Notes under the pieces: model-generated | Databases searched by the model: none | What the model saw: the letters and a program-made list of their open reading frames with translations, nothing else | Told to the model about the DNA's origin: nothing | Origin: JAGDVO01 sp964590075 [NCBI: uncultured Aquificales bacterium] | GTDB taxonomy: Bacteria > Thermosulfidibacterota > Thermosulfidibacteria > Thermosulfidibacterales | Length of the DNA stretch: 64,000 nt | Reading direction: 5' to 3' | NCBI GenBank assembly: GCA_964590075.1 | Contig: CAZPXS010000004.1 | Coordinates: 134,141-198,140, forward strand | Shown here: positions 1-10,273 of the stretch, piece by piece | Position numbering within the stretch: position 1 is the stretch's first letter | Layout of the letters: each line of letters begins with the position of its first letter | Program-made: the position numbers and the translations under genes

Positions 1-1013
1 ATCTGAAAAAGAACGGTAGACATCCGGTTTTGGTAGCCTGTGATACCTATAGGCCTGCCGCTATAGATCAGTTGAGGGTCTTGGCTAGTTCTGTAGGCTG
101 CGATTTCTACTATAGGGAGGGTGCGTTACCGGTTGATATAGCCATCGATGGTTTAAGATACGCCAAGGAGAAGGGAAGGGATGTTGTTATAATAGACACT
201 GCTGGTAGGTTACACGTAGATGAGTTTATGATGCAGGAGTTGGTTAACATAAGGGATAGGGTTAAACCGAGCGAGATACTACTTGTGGTTGACGCTATGA
301 CCGGTCAGGAAGCTGCCAATGTTGCAAAGACCTTTGTTGATAAGGTGGGTTTAACGGGTGTTATTCTTACCAAGTTGGATGGTGATGCAAGAGGAGGATC
401 CGCCCTTTCCGTTAAGAAGGTTGCTAATGTTCCCATAAAGTTCGTAGGTGTTGGTGAGAAGATAGATCAATTCGAGAGATTCTATCCCGATAGGATAGCA
501 AGTAGAATCATAGGAATGGGTGATATTCTGACACTGGTTGAAAAGGCAAGAAGTGCGGTAAGTGAGGATAAAATTAGAAGTATAGAGGAGAGGATACTTT
601 CGGGTGAGTTTACCCTTGAAGATTTTAGGGAACAGCTTGCCATGATAAGGAAGATGGGATCACTGGGTGGAATAATAGATATGATACCCGGTTTAAGTTC
701 CTATAAAAATCTATTGCAAGGGAGTGGTTTTAATGATAAGGAGATAGTTCATATGGAGGCGGTGATAAACTCCATGACAAAGGAGGAAAGGGCCAATCCT
801 AACATCATAGATTCGAGTAGGAAAAGAAGGATAGCAAGGGGTTCAGGTACGAGCGTTGAGATGGTAAATAGAGTTATAAAGCAATATATGAGAATGAAGA
901 AAACGATGAAGGAGCTGAAAAAGGATAAGAAGAAGTTGAAAGAGATGGAAAGGATGATGAAACTTGCCAACCTATCGGGTGGTATGGGTAAGATACTAAA
1001 AATGTTTGGATAG
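1..1013 (+). CDS. ffh: Signal recognition particle GTPase Ffh (SRP54), 5'-truncated by window edge
   Basis: Protein part of the signal recognition particle: it binds signal sequences of nascent membrane proteins and, as a GTPase, docks with FtsY at the inner membrane. The reading frame is open from base 3, so the N domain and the G1 P-loop lie outside the window. Visible GTPase motifs are [26 protein letters not shown] and GVGEK. The methionine-rich M domain follows, with the family's SGSG-like element (ARGSGTS) and a lysine-rich helix near the end. It is the first gene seen of a co-directional translation operon; rpsP follows after 11 bases. Identity is secure; only the 5' end is missing. 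Confidence 0.97.
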   Translation, partial: LKKNGRHPVLVACDTYRPAAIDQLRVLASSVGCDFYYREGALPVDIAIDGLRYAKEKGRDVVIIDTAGRLHVDEFMMQELVNIRDRVKPSEILLVVDAMTGQEAANVAKTFVDKVGLTGVILTKLDGDARGGSALSVKKVANVPIKFVGVGEKIDQFERFYPDRIASRIIGMGDILTLVEKARSAVSEDKIRSIEERILSGEFTLEDFREQLAMIRKMGSLGGIIDMIPGLSSYKNLLQGSGFNDKEIVHMEAVINSMTKEERANPNIIDSSRKRRIARGSGTSVEMVNRVIKQYMRMKKTMKELKKDKKKLKEMERMMKLANLSGGMGKILKMFG

Positions 1014-1024
1014 GAGGTGGTTTG

Positions 1025-1270
1025 GTGGTAAGGATAAGGTTAACCCGTATGGGAAGAAGGCATCGCCCCTTTTACAGAATCGTGGTCGCTGATAGTAGAG
1101 CACCTAGGGATGGTAAGGTTTTGGATATACTTGGCTATTACGATCCATTAAAGGAGCCCGCCGAGATAAAGGTTGATGTTGAGAAGGTAAAAAGCTGGCT
1201 TGATAAAGGTGCTCAACCTACGGATGCTGTGAGGGGTTTACTGAGGAAAGTTGGGGTTTACGTGAGTTAA
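1025..1270 (+). CDS. rpsP: 30S ribosomal protein S16
   Basis: Small-subunit ribosomal protein of about 81 residues that binds 16S rRNA during 30S assembly. The N-terminus [19 protein letters not shown] is the S16 signature. GTG at 1025 is preferred over the TTG one codon upstream because GGAGG at 1013-1017 (overlapping the ffh stop) then sits 7 bases away. The order ffh-rpsP-khpA-rimM-trmD-rplS is the classic bacterial arrangement, so the genes are probably co-transcribed. Confidence 0.96.
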   Translation: MVRIRLTRMGRRHRPFYRIVVADSRAPRDGKVLDILGYYDPLKEPAEIKVDVEKVKSWLDKGAQPTDAVRGLLRKVGVYVS

Positions 1271-1293
1271 GAACATGAATTTGGAGGTGGGGT

Positions 1294-1527
1294 ATGTTCA
1301 AGGAGCTGGTTGAGAAGATCGTCAAAGCCATAGTTGATAGTCCGGATAAGGTTGAGGTTACCGAGGTAGTAGGTGAGAAGACTGTAGTTGTAGAACTTAA
1401 GGTGGCTCCTGAGGATCTTGGTAAGATAATAGGTAAACAGGGTAGAACTGCAAGGGCTATAAGGACTGTTCTTTTTGCAGCTGCCGCTAAGGTAAATAAA
1501 AGAGCGGTTCTTGAGATTCTCGAGTGA
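1294..1527 (+). CDS. khpA: KH-domain RNA-binding protein KhpA (YlqC family)
   Basis: Short (77 residue) single KH-domain protein. The KH signature GKIIGKQG followed by RTARAIR is at about residues 44-57. Family members bind RNA, often as a heterodimer with KhpB/Jag, and are nearly always encoded between rpsP and rimM, as here. The ATG at 1294 has GGAGG at 1283-1287. A strong palindrome just after the stop may separate it from rimM at the transcript level. Confidence 0.92.
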   Translation: MFKELVEKIVKAIVDSPDKVEVTEVVGEKTVVVELKVAPEDLGKIIGKQGRTARAIRTVLFAAAAKVNKRAVLEILE

Positions 1528-1531
1528 TATT

Positions 1532-1556
1532 GAGGGGGATATCCCCCTCTTTCTTA
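1532..1556 (+). terminator. GC-rich hairpin between khpA and rimM (terminator or attenuator)
   Basis: Positions 1532-1549 read GAGGGGGATATCCCCCTC, a perfect 18-base palindrome that folds as a 7-bp stem with an ATAT loop, followed by TTTCTTAATCTT. This resembles an intrinsic terminator with an imperfect U-tract. As the operon seems to continue, it may only attenuate expression of rimM-trmD-rplS relative to rpsP, or act as a processing or 3'-end stabilising element. Confidence 0.6.
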
Positions 1557-1578
1557 ATCTTAAATCTCCCGGATTTTC

Positions 1579-2082
1579 ATGGCAGAGTTGAAGTTTGCGA
1601 TAGTAAGTAAGATCCTAGAACCCTTTGGTGTAAAGGGTGAGGCCAAGTGTTCGATTGAGACGGATATCGTTGAAAATATAAGTTCTCAGAAGTTTTTTTA
1701 TGCGAGAAGGGGAGAGAAGAGGATTCTTCTCGAAGTTGAGTATATGATCGATAGAGAGGATCATTTTATAATAAAGTTTAAGGGTATAGATACGAGGGAA
1801 GCTATAAAGTTTTTCAAAGGCTGGTTTCTCGAGGTGGAGGTGGAGAATCTTGTGCCGCTTCCCGAGGGTGAGTACTACAGGTTTCAGTTACTCGATTTTT
1901 ACGTGTATACCCTGGAAGGGGATTTTGTGGGCTACCTTGAGGATTTCATCGATGCTGGATGTTACGATATCTTTGTTATTAGGTCGGAGGATAGGGAAGT
2001 TTTGGTACCCTCGGTCTTTGTGGAAAGGATAGATAGTGAAGATAGAAAAATAATAATAAGGACTATAGAGGGTTTGATTTGA
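1579..2082 (+). CDS. rimM: 16S rRNA processing / ribosome maturation factor RimM
   Basis: Assembly factor for the 30S head that binds S19. The 167 residues fit the family: an N-terminal beta-barrel ([14 protein letters not shown], about residues 10-23) and a C-terminal PRC-barrel ([17 protein letters not shown], about 97-113). No good SD precedes the ATG at 1579, which lies about 30 bases past the preceding hairpin. Its stop overlaps the trmD start, giving translational coupling. The C-terminal half is more divergent than the N-terminal half. Confidence 0.92.
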   Translation: MAELKFAIVSKILEPFGVKGEAKCSIETDIVENISSQKFFYARRGEKRILLEVEYMIDREDHFIIKFKGIDTREAIKFFKGWFLEVEVENLVPLPEGEYYRFQLLDFYVYTLEGDFVGYLEDFIDAGCYDIFVIRSEDREVLVPSVFVERIDSEDRKIIIRTIEGLI

Positions 2083-2822
2083 GGTTCTGGGTAGTCTCTA
2101 TATTTCCTGAACTAATAGAGAATTCTATTATAAGCGTATTAAAGAAGGCTGTGGACAGAGGGATTATAAGTTTAAATACTATTAATCCAAGGGATTTTAC
2201 GAGGGATAAGCACAGGACTGTGGATGATGAACCCTATGGTGGTGGTAGTGGTATGGTTATGAAAGTTGAGCCCATAGTAAAGAGTATAGAGTATATTAGG
2301 AGTTTGGATCCTGTAACGAGGGTTATCCTACTTACACCCCGGGGAAAGGTATTTAATCAGGATCTTGCGAGGGAATATGCAAATCTACCCTCCCTAACCT
2401 TTATCTGCGGTAGGTATGAGGGTGTGGATGATAGGGTTAGTTACTTTGTCGATGAGGAGCTATCGATAGGGGATTTTGTACTTACAGGTGGGGAATACGC
2501 TTTCTTAGCTATATTCGATGCTATAGCGAGAATGGTCCCCGGTGTACTTGGTGATGAGTATTCCATATGCGAGGAATCCTTTAACGACTATCTTCTTGAG
2601 TATCCCCAGTATACGAGACCAGAGGAGTTTATGGGATATAGAGTTCCAGATGTCTTAAGAAGCGGTAATCACGAGGAGATAAGAAAGTGGAGAAGATACA
2701 TGAGGCTAAAGTTAACTTTCGAGAGAAGGCCGGATCTACTTGTTAGGGCTGATTTGGTTGAAGAGGATAGAAGGTTTTTGGAGGATATCCTTAAGGGTAG
2801 GGATTACGGGGGTAGGAAATGA
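2079..2822 (+). CDS. trmD: tRNA (guanine-N1)-methyltransferase TrmD
   Basis: Makes m1G37 in tRNAs reading CNN codons, using S-adenosylmethionine; this prevents +1 frameshifting. The 247 residues show the SPOUT trefoil-knot elements [23 protein letters not shown] and [13 protein letters not shown] (about residues 130-145) and the catalytic-region [14 protein letters not shown]. The start is TTG at 2079, overlapping the rimM stop by 4 bases; the [13 protein letters not shown]-terminus matches the family start. Translation is probably coupled on both sides. Confidence 0.96.
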   Translation: MRFWVVSIFPELIENSIISVLKKAVDRGIISLNTINPRDFTRDKHRTVDDEPYGGGSGMVMKVEPIVKSIEYIRSLDPVTRVILLTPRGKVFNQDLAREYANLPSLTFICGRYEGVDDRVSYFVDEELSIGDFVLTGGEYAFLAIFDAIARMVPGVLGDEYSICEESFNDYLLEYPQYTRPEEFMGYRVPDVLRSGNHEEIRKWRRYMRLKLTFERRPDLLVRADLVEEDRRFLEDILKGRDYGGRK

Positions 2823-3403
2823 AAATACCTTCCTTTTATATAATTTTGGTACACTATCCCGTTTACAATAAGAGGGGTAAGGTTGTCGTTTCCTCTATAA
2901 CCAATCTTGATATTCATGATATAGCGCGTCTTACGCGAACCTATGAGGGTAAGGGATTTATAGTAGTTACTCCTCTTAGGTATCAGCAGATGATGGTTGA
3001 AAGAATAATAACCCACTGGAAGCAAGGTTTCGGTGCTATATATAATCCCACGAGAGATGAGGCTTTAAAGTTGGTGAGGGTAAAAAGGAGTATAGAGGAG
3101 GCTGTGAGTCATATAAGGGAGGTGGAGGGAAAGGATCCCATCCTTGTTGCCACAAGTGCTAAAGTATGGGAGGGTAAAAATATCTCTTACAAGGAATTGT
3201 CAAAGAGGATGTTTGAAAGTGATGATGTTTATGCTATAATTCTGGGTACCGGTTGGGGATTGACAAAAGAGGTTATAGATAGTTGCAATTATATCCTTGA
3301 TCCTATATATGGACTTGGTAATTATAACCATCTCTCTGTGAGATGTGCAGGAGCTATAATACTTGATAGATTACTTGCAAGGGGGGAGAGAAATGAAAGG
3401 TGA
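2819..3403 (+). CDS. SPOUT-class RNA methyltransferase (PF09936-like, TM1570 type)
   Basis: 194 residues in an ATGA overlap with trmD. The sequence resembles the small SPOUT family typified by Thermotoga TM1570 (Methyltrn_RNA_4), habitually encoded next to trmD in thermophiles. The N-terminal [17 protein letters not shown] and the C-terminal knot region [20 protein letters not shown] then [11 protein letters not shown] are characteristic. The target RNA and site of these proteins are not firmly known, so only the class is assigned. The last 11 bases overlap rplS, whose SD lies inside this gene. Confidence 0.82.
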   Translation: MKIPSFYIILVHYPVYNKRGKVVVSSITNLDIHDIARLTRTYEGKGFIVVTPLRYQQMMVERIITHWKQGFGAIYNPTRDEALKLVRVKRSIEEAVSHIREVEGKDPILVATSAKVWEGKNISYKELSKRMFESDDVYAIILGTGWGLTKEVIDSCNYILDPIYGLGNYNHLSVRCAGAIILDRLLARGERNER

Positions 3404-3767
3404 TCCTATTATCGAGCTTGAAAAAGAGTTTAAGGAGTCCTTGAAGAAAGATTTACCTGAGTTCAAAGTTGGAGATACTGTGAGGGTCTACTTCAGGATA
3501 ATAGAGGGAGATAAGGAGAGGGTACAACCGTTTGAGGGTGTCGTGATTAGGTTTTCCGGCGCCATGCATAGAAGGACCTTTACCGTCAGAAAGGTATCAG
3601 GTGGAGTGGCTGTGGAGAGGATATTCCCACTTTACTCACCGAGATTAGAATCGATCGAGGTTATAAGAAGAGGTAAGGTAAGGAGAGCTAGACTCTATTA
3701 CCTCAGGAAGCTTTACGGCAAGGGTGCCCGTATAAAGGAGAAGAAGCTGAAGTTGATCGGTGAATAG
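3393..3767 (+). CDS. rplS: 50S ribosomal protein L19
   Basis: Large-subunit protein at the 30S/50S interface. The 124 residues carry the L19 core: [48 protein letters not shown] signature and [14 protein letters not shown]. The start is ATG 3393, preceded by an AGGGGGGAGA SD at about 3380-3389; longer in-frame extensions lack family similarity. It overlaps the preceding methyltransferase by 11 bases and the following gene by 8 bases. Confidence 0.96.
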   Translation: MKGDPIIELEKEFKESLKKDLPEFKVGDTVRVYFRIIEGDKERVQPFEGVVIRFSGAMHRRTFTVRKVSGGVAVERIFPLYSPRLESIEVIRRGKVRRARLYYLRKLYGKGARIKEKKLKLIGE

Positions 3768-4251
3768 GATCATGGTATTCGGCCCATCCCCCATCTATCT
3801 CATCCCAACTTTTGTTGTGGGAGTGGTGGTATGGGCCTACTTTTTCCACCTCTTAAGGTTGGATCATAAATTAGCCTTAGTATTTATGGTCATATTTGCT
3901 ATCCCTATCACCTTTCTCCTTTTTTTTACAAACTACAGGGTTATAAGGATAACCGATGATTCCATAACTCTTTATTCAATCTTCGGTAAGAAGAGGATAC
4001 CTCTTGATTCTATAATAGCGGTTAAAGTTGTAAAGCTTGGATTCAGAAAGGTACTGTGGCTGGAAAGCAAGGAGGGTATTACCGTCTCTCCCTTTGTTTT
4101 TTCAAAGATTTCGGATCTACAGGATGTGTTGAGGGGTAAATTGAGGGATCTTGTGGATGTTGATGGTTGGGAGAGATCCTTAACGGATATAGTATTTTTG
4201 TATCTAATAGCTATTTTACTTATACTGGTTTTTGTCCTCAGGTCTATCTAG
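3760..4251 (+). CDS. Membrane protein with a bacterial PH-like (bPH) domain
   Basis: 163 residues. Two hydrophobic helices lie at the N-terminus (about 13-30 and 38-56) and one at the C-terminus (about 144-161). Between them is a beta-rich stretch, [20 protein letters not shown] then [13 protein letters not shown], typical of bacterial pleckstrin-homology-like membrane proteins (DUF304/bPH group). The start is GTG 3760, overlapping the rplS stop; ATG 3772 is an alternative. No enzymatic motif is seen and the function is unknown. It sits in the operon between rplS and guaA. Confidence 0.6.
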   Translation: MNRIMVFGPSPIYLIPTFVVGVVVWAYFFHLLRLDHKLALVFMVIFAIPITFLLFFTNYRVIRITDDSITLYSIFGKKRIPLDSIIAVKVVKLGFRKVLWLESKEGITVSPFVFSKISDLQDVLRGKLRDLVDVDGWERSLTDIVFLYLIAILLILVFVLRSI

Positions 4252-4287
4252 TTAACTTGTGGAACAAATTTTGTTTGGGGTGATGGA

Positions 4288-5811
4288 ATGATAGCTATAA
4301 TAGATTTTGGCTCACAGTATACACAGTTAATCGCTAGAAGGGTAAGGGAACTTGGAGTTTATAGCGAGATACTACCACCCTGGGTTGATATGGATGAACT
4401 TTCGAGTAAGGGTTATAGGGGGATTATTCTATCCGGTGGTCCCATGAGTGTTTATGATGATGGGGCACCCACCGTTGATGTGAGAATCTTCGATCTCGGA
4501 TTACCTATCCTTGGTATATGCTATGGCATGCAACTTACGGTTCACCTATTCGGTGGGAAGGTTGATAGGGCCGATAGAAGAGAGTATGGCATGGCCGAAT
4601 TCGAGGTTGTAAAAAGAGATACTTTATTCGATGGGATACCCGATAGATTCGTAGTCTGGATGAGTCATAGTGATAGTGTTGTTGAATTACCGGATCAGTT
4701 TGAGGTTCTCGGTAGAACGGATAATACACCCTATGGTGCGATAAGGCATAACAAGTTACCTATATATGGTTTACAGTTTCATCCCGAGGTTAGCCATACG
4801 GAGTATGGTACTGAGATTCTATCAAACTTTGTTTTTAAGATCGCAAAGGCCGAGAAGAACTGGAGTATGGAAAGATTCATAGAGGAGACTGTAAAGGATA
4901 TAAGGGAAAGGGTGGGAGATGAGAAGGTTCTTTTGGCTCTATCAGGTGGGGTTGATTCGTCGGTGGTAGCTCTTCTCGTTCATAAGGCTATAGGAGACAA
5001 TCTTATCCCGATATTTGTGGACAACGGTCTCCTCAGGAAAAATGAGGCGGAGAAGGTACTCACGACCTTTAGGAATCTAGGGGTTAAGGTTTATTTTGTT
5101 GATGCAAGTGGGAGGTTTCTATCCGCCTTAAGGGGTGTTACCGATCCCGAGGAGAAAAGGAGAATAATAGGGCATCTTTTTATAGAGGTTTTTGAAGAGG
5201 AGGCTAAAAAGTTTGGTAAGATAAGGTACTTAGCTCAGGGGACCTTGTATCCCGATGTTATAGAGAGTGTTTCTGTCTGTGGTCCTTCAAGTAGGATAAA
5301 GTCACACCACAATGTGGGTGGTCTACCCGAGGATATGGAGTTTGAGCTTATAGAACCTCTCAGGAATCTCTTTAAGGATGAGGTTAGGAAGATAGGTAGA
5401 TTACTTGGGTTACCCGATGAGATAATAAAGCGCCATCCCTTCCCAGGTCCTGGTTTAGCTGTGAGGGTTCTGGGTGAGGTAACGGAGGATAAGCTAAGTA
5501 TACTGAGGGAGGCGGATAGTATAGTTGTAGAGGAGATAGAAAGGGCAGGTTGGTACGATAAAGTATGGCAGGCCTTTGCTGTGCTTCTACCGGTGAGGAC
5601 TGTTGGTGTTATGGGTGATGAGAGGACATATGAGTATGTGGTAGCGGTGAGGGTTGTTGAAAGCGTTGATGGGATGACGGCGGATTGGGTGAGGTTACCC
5701 TATGATGTACTTGCCAGAATATCAAGTAGGATAGTTAACGAGGTAAAGGGTGTTAATAGGGTAGTTTACGATATATCTACAAAGCCTCCTAGCACTATCG
5801 AGTGGGAGTGA
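4288..5811 (+). CDS. guaA: GMP synthase (glutamine-hydrolysing)
   Basis: Converts XMP, ATP and glutamine to GMP in purine synthesis. At 507 residues it is full length. The class I amidotransferase domain (1-190) contains the catalytic cysteine in GICYGMQ and the His/Glu pair in QFHPEVSHT. The ATP-pyrophosphatase domain has the PP-loop ALSGGVDSS (about 212-220), and the C-terminal dimerisation domain includes [16 protein letters not shown]. The start ATG follows a weak SD (GGGGTGATGG). dnaE begins one base after its stop. Confidence 0.97.
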   Translation: MIAIIDFGSQYTQLIARRVRELGVYSEILPPWVDMDELSSKGYRGIILSGGPMSVYDDGAPTVDVRIFDLGLPILGICYGMQLTVHLFGGKVDRADRREYGMAEFEVVKRDTLFDGIPDRFVVWMSHSDSVVELPDQFEVLGRTDNTPYGAIRHNKLPIYGLQFHPEVSHTEYGTEILSNFVFKIAKAEKNWSMERFIEETVKDIRERVGDEKVLLALSGGVDSSVVALLVHKAIGDNLIPIFVDNGLLRKNEAEKVLTTFRNLGVKVYFVDASGRFLSALRGVTDPEEKRRIIGHLFIEVFEEEAKKFGKIRYLAQGTLYPDVIESVSVCGPSSRIKSHHNVGGLPEDMEFELIEPLRNLFKDEVRKIGRLLGLPDEIIKRHPFPGPGLAVRVLGEVTEDKLSILREADSIVVEEIERAGWYDKVWQAFAVLLPVRTVGVMGDERTYEYVVAVRVVESVDGMTADWVRLPYDVLARISSRIVNEVKGVNRVVYDISTKPPSTIEWE

Positions 5812-5812
5812 G

Positions 5813-8800
5813 ATGATGGGTAGGTTCGTGCACCTACATTTACATACACAGTACAGTCTACTTGATGGTGCTATAACACTATCGAGACTATTCGATAGGG
5901 CGAAGGAACTTGGTTTTGAGGCTATGGCTATAACCGATCATGGTAATTTATTCGGGGCTGTTAAATTTTTCCAGAAGGCTATCGAAAGTGGTATAAAACC
6001 TATAATAGGTTGTGAGATCTACGTGGCTAAGGGATCGAGGTTTGAAAAGAGAGCACAAAAGGGTGAGGATGTATCCTATCATTTAACGCTACTAGTTAAG
6101 GATGAGGAGGGTTACAGGAATCTTGTTAAGCTTGTAAGTAAAGGTTACCTTGAAGGTTTTTATTATAAACCGAGGATAGATCTCGAACTACTCGGAGAGC
6201 ATAGTAGGGGTTTGATAGCACTAAGCGGTTGTCTTGGCGGCGAGATCCCGTCGTTACTCTTAAGAGAGGATATAGAGGGAGCGAGGGAGAGGGCGAAAAC
6301 CTATCTATCCATAATGGGCGAGGGCAACTTTTATCTTGAGCTTATGAGGCATGGGTTGCCCGAACAGGACATTGTAAATAAAGGTCTTTTAGAGTTATCC
6401 AAGGAACTCGGTATTCCTGTTGTTGCTACAAACGATGTACACTACATCTATCCTGAGGATGCTTTGGCTCATGAGGTCTTACTCTGCATACAGACGGGTA
6501 AGAGAATCGATGATCCCGGTAGGATGAGGATGGAAACTGACAAACTTTACCTGAGAAGTCATGAGGAGATGGCTGAACTATTCTCCGATATCCCTTCTGC
6601 CATATCCTCTACCTGGGAGATAGCCGAAAGGTGTAATTTTGAGTTCAACCTTAAGGATAAGCATCTACCGGTATTCGATGTTCCCCCCGGTTATACCTTG
6701 GAGAGTTACCTTAGGGAGATAGCTTTTAAGGGCCTTGAGAATAGAAGGATAAGAGGAGAGTTGTCAAAGGATATACCCTATGAGGCTTATGTTGATAGAC
6801 TCAACTATGAACTCGAGGTAATAGCTCAGACGGGATTTTCCGGTTACTTCTTGATAGTTTGGGATTTTGTGAATTGGGCCAAAAGTAGGGGTATTCCAGT
6901 TGGTCCTGGAAGGGGCTCTGCTGCTGGTGCACTGGTGTCTTACGTTTTGGGTATAACGAATATAGATCCCTTAAGGTGGGGTCTGCTTTTTGAGAGGTTT
7001 TTAAATCCCGAAAGAGTTAGTATGCCCGATATAGATATAGATTTTTGTAAGGAAAGAAGAGAGCTCGTTATAGACTATATAAAAGAGAAGTATGGTAGAG
7101 AGAATGTTGCCAAGATTTTAGCTGTTGGTTCTCTATCCGCAAGAGCTGTTGTAAGGGATGTTGGTAGAGCCCTAGGTTTTTCTCCTAAGGAGGTGGATAG
7201 GATAGCCAAGATGATACCTTCCACCATAGGTATAACGATAAAGGATGCTCTTAATTTAGAGCCGAGGTTGAAGAGGGAGGTTAGCGAGAACGATAAGGTC
7301 AAGAAGCTTATAGATATAGCTCAGAGATTGGAAGGTCTTTCGAGACACGCGAGTACCCATGCGGCTGGAGTAGTTATCACCCCCTGGCCTTTAACCGAGT
7401 ATGTTCCCTTGTACAAGGCCGATAAGGAGGACGAGGAGGTTACCACCCAGTACGACAAGGATGATCTAGAAGCTCTCGGTCTACTAAAGATGGACCTACT
7501 TGGTCTCAAGACTTTAACCGTTATCGATACGACCTGTAAACTCGTGGAAAGTTATAGAGGGATAAAGGTTGATCTTGATAGGATCCACCTTGATGATCCG
7601 AAAACTTATGAATTACTGCAATCAGGTAGAACAGAGGGTGTGTTCCAGCTTGAAAGTTCGGGCATGAAGGACCTAATAAGGAGGTTGAAACCTACAAAAT
7701 TTGAGGATCTTATAGCCCTCGTTGCTCTCTATAGGCCTGGGCCACTACAGTCCGGTATGGTGGAGGAGTTTATAGAGAGGAAACATGGTAAGAAACCGGT
7801 TGAGTATGAGGTACCTGCTTTAAGGGAGATACTGGAGGAGACCTACGGTGTTATAGTCTATCAGGAACAGGTTATGCTTATAGCTTCAAAGATAGCGGGA
7901 TTTACACTCGGGCAGGCCGATTTACTTAGGAAGGCTATGGGTAAGAAAAAGATGGATGTTATGCAGGAACAGAGAACCGCCTTTATAGAGGGAGCGGTGA
8001 AAAATGGTTATTCTCGGGAATTTGCGGAAAGACTTTTTGATAAGATGGAAAAGTTTGCTGAGTATGGTTTCAACAAATCCCACTCCGCGGCTTATGCTCT
8101 TGTTGCTTATCAGACCGCCTATCTCAAGGCCCATTATCCTGTTGAATTTATGGCTGCTCTGATATCGAGTGAAATAAACAATACTGAGAAAGTCTACATC
8201 TATCTAAACGAGTGTAAGGAATTCGGTATAGATGTACTTCTACCTGATATAAACGAGAGTCACGTTATCTTTAGGATAGAGGGTAACTCTCTGAGATTTG
8301 GCCTTGCGGCTATCAAGTGGGTAGGAGAGGCGGTTGCAGAAGCGATAGTTAAGGCGAGGGGAAACAAACCTTTCAAGTCGTTTATCGATTTTGTACAGAG
8401 AACAGCTGGATCTAAGATAAATAGGAAAACCGTTGAAGCTCTTATTAAAGCCGGTGCCTTCGATTCCTTCGGTATAGATAGAAAACATCTACTTCATGTG
8501 ATGGATGATGTACTAGAGAGAGCCGGGAAGGCCTCCAGGAGGGATTCAAAACAGGTTAGTCTCTTTGATTTAGGAGAGTTTGAGGAGGAGCTTGATAGTA
8601 TACCTATTCCCGATATACCACCCTCTACTTTAACGGAGCGGCTCAACTGGGAGAAGGAGACCCTTGGATTTTTCCTTACCGGGCATCCACTCGATATATA
8701 CGCTAAGAAGATCGAGAGGTATAACAGAGTTAATATAGCGGATCTCAGGGACTATGAGGATGGGGATCAGGTCCTTATATGTGGGGTAGTGGTATCTATA

Positions 8801-9262
8801 AAGGAGAAGTTGACGAGAGATGGCGAGAGGATGGCTTTTGTTGGTCTTGAGGATAAGACTGGTAGGGTTGAGCTTATAGTTTTCCCTTCTGTTTATAAGG
8901 AGTATGACATGCTCTTTACAATGGATGAACCTATCCTTGTAAGGGGTGTGGTAAATGTGGATGTGGAAGGGGATAGTGTGAAGGTTATAGCTAATGAAGT
9001 TGCCCTTGTGAGTAAGGGCTTTGAGGATACTGTGAAGAATTGCCTTTTAGTTGTTCCTGAGGGTGTGGGTGAGGATGTTTTGGATAGTATAGCTAACACC
9101 CTTAAGGATAGTTTGGGTGGGGTACGACTTTTCGTGAAGGTTGTAAATGGAGAGTATGAGGTTTTGATAGATACGGGAATCAGTGTTGATGAAAATGTGG
9201 TGGAAATGTTAGATAGAGATTTATTAAAAGAAGGTATAGAGATACAGATGGTGGAGGTTTGA
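5813..9262 (+). CDS. dnaE: DNA polymerase III alpha subunit
   Basis: Replicative polymerase catalytic subunit, 1149 residues (usual DnaE length). Domains in order: PHP domain (HLHLHTQYSLLDG near residue 7, TDHGN, GCEIYV, LSGC, NDVHY, so the metal-ligand motifs look intact); palm/fingers with GPGRGSAAGALVSYVLG and the catalytic MPDIDIDF at about 403-410; a middle region with VFQLESSGM, YRPGPL and YGFNKSHSAAYA; a helix-hairpin-helix near 850; an OB fold near 1000 (ICGVVVSIKEK); and a divergent C-terminus. The start uses ATGATG right after guaA; accA follows by 2 bases, so the three genes look co-expressed. Confidence 0.97.
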   Translation: MMGRFVHLHLHTQYSLLDGAITLSRLFDRAKELGFEAMAITDHGNLFGAVKFFQKAIESGIKPIIGCEIYVAKGSRFEKRAQKGEDVSYHLTLLVKDEEGYRNLVKLVSKGYLEGFYYKPRIDLELLGEHSRGLIALSGCLGGEIPSLLLREDIEGARERAKTYLSIMGEGNFYLELMRHGLPEQDIVNKGLLELSKELGIPVVATNDVHYIYPEDALAHEVLLCIQTGKRIDDPGRMRMETDKLYLRSHEEMAELFSDIPSAISSTWEIAERCNFEFNLKDKHLPVFDVPPGYTLESYLREIAFKGLENRRIRGELSKDIPYEAYVDRLNYELEVIAQTGFSGYFLIVWDFVNWAKSRGIPVGPGRGSAAGALVSYVLGITNIDPLRWGLLFERFLNPERVSMPDIDIDFCKERRELVIDYIKEKYGRENVAKILAVGSLSARAVVRDVGRALGFSPKEVDRIAKMIPSTIGITIKDALNLEPRLKREVSENDKVKKLIDIAQRLEGLSRHASTHAAGVVITPWPLTEYVPLYKADKEDEEVTTQYDKDDLEALGLLKMDLLGLKTLTVIDTTCKLVESYRGIKVDLDRIHLDDPKTYELLQSGRTEGVFQLESSGMKDLIRRLKPTKFEDLIALVALYRPGPLQSGMVEEFIERKHGKKPVEYEVPALREILEETYGVIVYQEQVMLIASKIAGFTLGQADLLRKAMGKKKMDVMQEQRTAFIEGAVKNGYSREFAERLFDKMEKFAEYGFNKSHSAAYALVAYQTAYLKAHYPVEFMAALISSEINNTEKVYIYLNECKEFGIDVLLPDINESHVIFRIEGNSLRFGLAAIKWVGEAVAEAIVKARGNKPFKSFIDFVQRTAGSKINRKTVEALIKAGAFDSFGIDRKHLLHVMDDVLERAGKASRRDSKQVSLFDLGEFEEELDSIPIPDIPPSTLTERLNWEKETLGFFLTGHPLDIYAKKIERYNRVNIADLRDYEDGDQVLICGVVVSIKEKLTRDGERMAFVGLEDKTGRVELIVFPSVYKEYDMLFTMDEPILVRGVVNVDVEGDSVKVIANEVALVSKGFEDTVKNCLLVVPEGVGEDVLDSIANTLKDSLGGVRLFVKVVNGEYEVLIDTGISVDENVVEMLDRDLLKEGIEIQMVEV

Positions 9263-9263
9263 T

Positions 9264-10217
9264 GTGAAGTATCTTGACTTTGAAAAGGGTATAGAGGAAC
9301 TTGAGCGCAGGATAGATGAGCTCATAAGTGTTGGTAAGGGAGCTGGAGTAGATATAGACTTAGAGGTTAAAAAGCTAAGGAAAAAGTTAAACAGGACCCT
9401 GATAAAACTATACAGAAACTTGACACCCTGGCAGAGGGTTCAGGTAGCGAGGCATCCTTTAAGGCCCTATACCCTTGACTACGTGGGCTATATGATGACC
9501 GATTTTGTGGAACTTAGGGGGGATAGGAGATTTGGTGATGATAGGGCTATAGTTGCTGGTTTTGCCAAGTTTGAGGGTATGAGTGTTTGTGTGGTGGGAC
9601 ATCAGAAGGGTAGAACAACTAAGGAGAATATAGAGCGAAACTTTGGTATGCCTCATCCAGAGGGGTACAGAAAGGCACTGAGGGTCATGAAACTTGCCGA
9701 AAAGTTTGGTATACCGATTCTTACCTTTGTGGATACTCCCGGGGCCTTTCCGGGTATTGGTGCTGAGGAGAGAGGGCAGGCCGAAGCCATAGGTGAATGT
9801 TTGTATGAGATGTCTAATATAAGGGTTCCGATAGTTGTTTCCGTTATAGGGGAGGGTGGTAGTGGAGGTGCCCTTGCGATAAGTGTTGGAGATAGGATCC
9901 TTATGCAGGAAAACGCCATATATTCAGTAATATCACCTGAGGGCTGTGCTTCTATTCTCTGGAGGGATGCTGGTAAGGCACAGGTTGCGGCAAGTGCTCT
10001 TAAGCTTACAGCCCATGATCTACTCAAGCTTGGTGTTATAGATGAGGTTGTTAGGGAACCTATAGGTGGAGCTCACAGAAATCCAAGGATAGCCGCTAAT
10101 ATTCTAAAGAGAGCTATAAGGAGAAACCTAAAAGAGTTGTTGAATACCTCCCCCGATGATCTACTCGAAAAAAGGTATCTTAAGTATCGTTCTATAGGTG
10201 TCTTTTCGGAAAAATAA
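9264..10217 (+). CDS. accA: Acetyl-CoA carboxylase carboxyltransferase subunit alpha
   Basis: With AccD it transfers the carboxyl group from biotin to acetyl-CoA, the committed step of fatty acid synthesis. The 317 residues include RPYTLDYVGYMMTDFVELRGDR, the crotonase-fold oxyanion segments FVDTPGAFPGIGAEERGQAE and GEGGSGGALAI, and the ending PEGCASILWRDA. The GTG start at 9264 lies 2 bases after the dnaE stop, with GGAGG at 9253-9257. accD is not in the window. This is the last gene of the long + strand operon. Confidence 0.96.
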   Translation: MKYLDFEKGIEELERRIDELISVGKGAGVDIDLEVKKLRKKLNRTLIKLYRNLTPWQRVQVARHPLRPYTLDYVGYMMTDFVELRGDRRFGDDRAIVAGFAKFEGMSVCVVGHQKGRTTKENIERNFGMPHPEGYRKALRVMKLAEKFGIPILTFVDTPGAFPGIGAEERGQAEAIGECLYEMSNIRVPIVVSVIGEGGSGGALAISVGDRILMQENAIYSVISPEGCASILWRDAGKAQVAASALKLTAHDLLKLGVIDEVVREPIGGAHRNPRIAANILKRAIRRNLKELLNTSPDDLLEKRYLKYRSIGVFSEK

Positions 10218-10248
10218 GAAGAGATTGAACTTTCTGTTATTTTAGGAT

Positions 10249-10264
10249 GCCAGACCTGTGGATT
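10249..10264 (+). repeat. Left arm of a 16-bp inverted repeat flanking the SatP-like gene
   Basis: GCCAGACCTGTGGATT on the + strand is the exact reverse complement of the bases at 10843-10858. The two arms enclose 610 bp holding only the SatP-like gene. This arm lies downstream of that gene's stop codon. It could be an operator copy, the terminal repeat of a small mobile unit, or a relic; no target-site duplication is evident outside the arms. Confidence 0.75.
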
Positions 10265-10273
10265 TATGTATTA

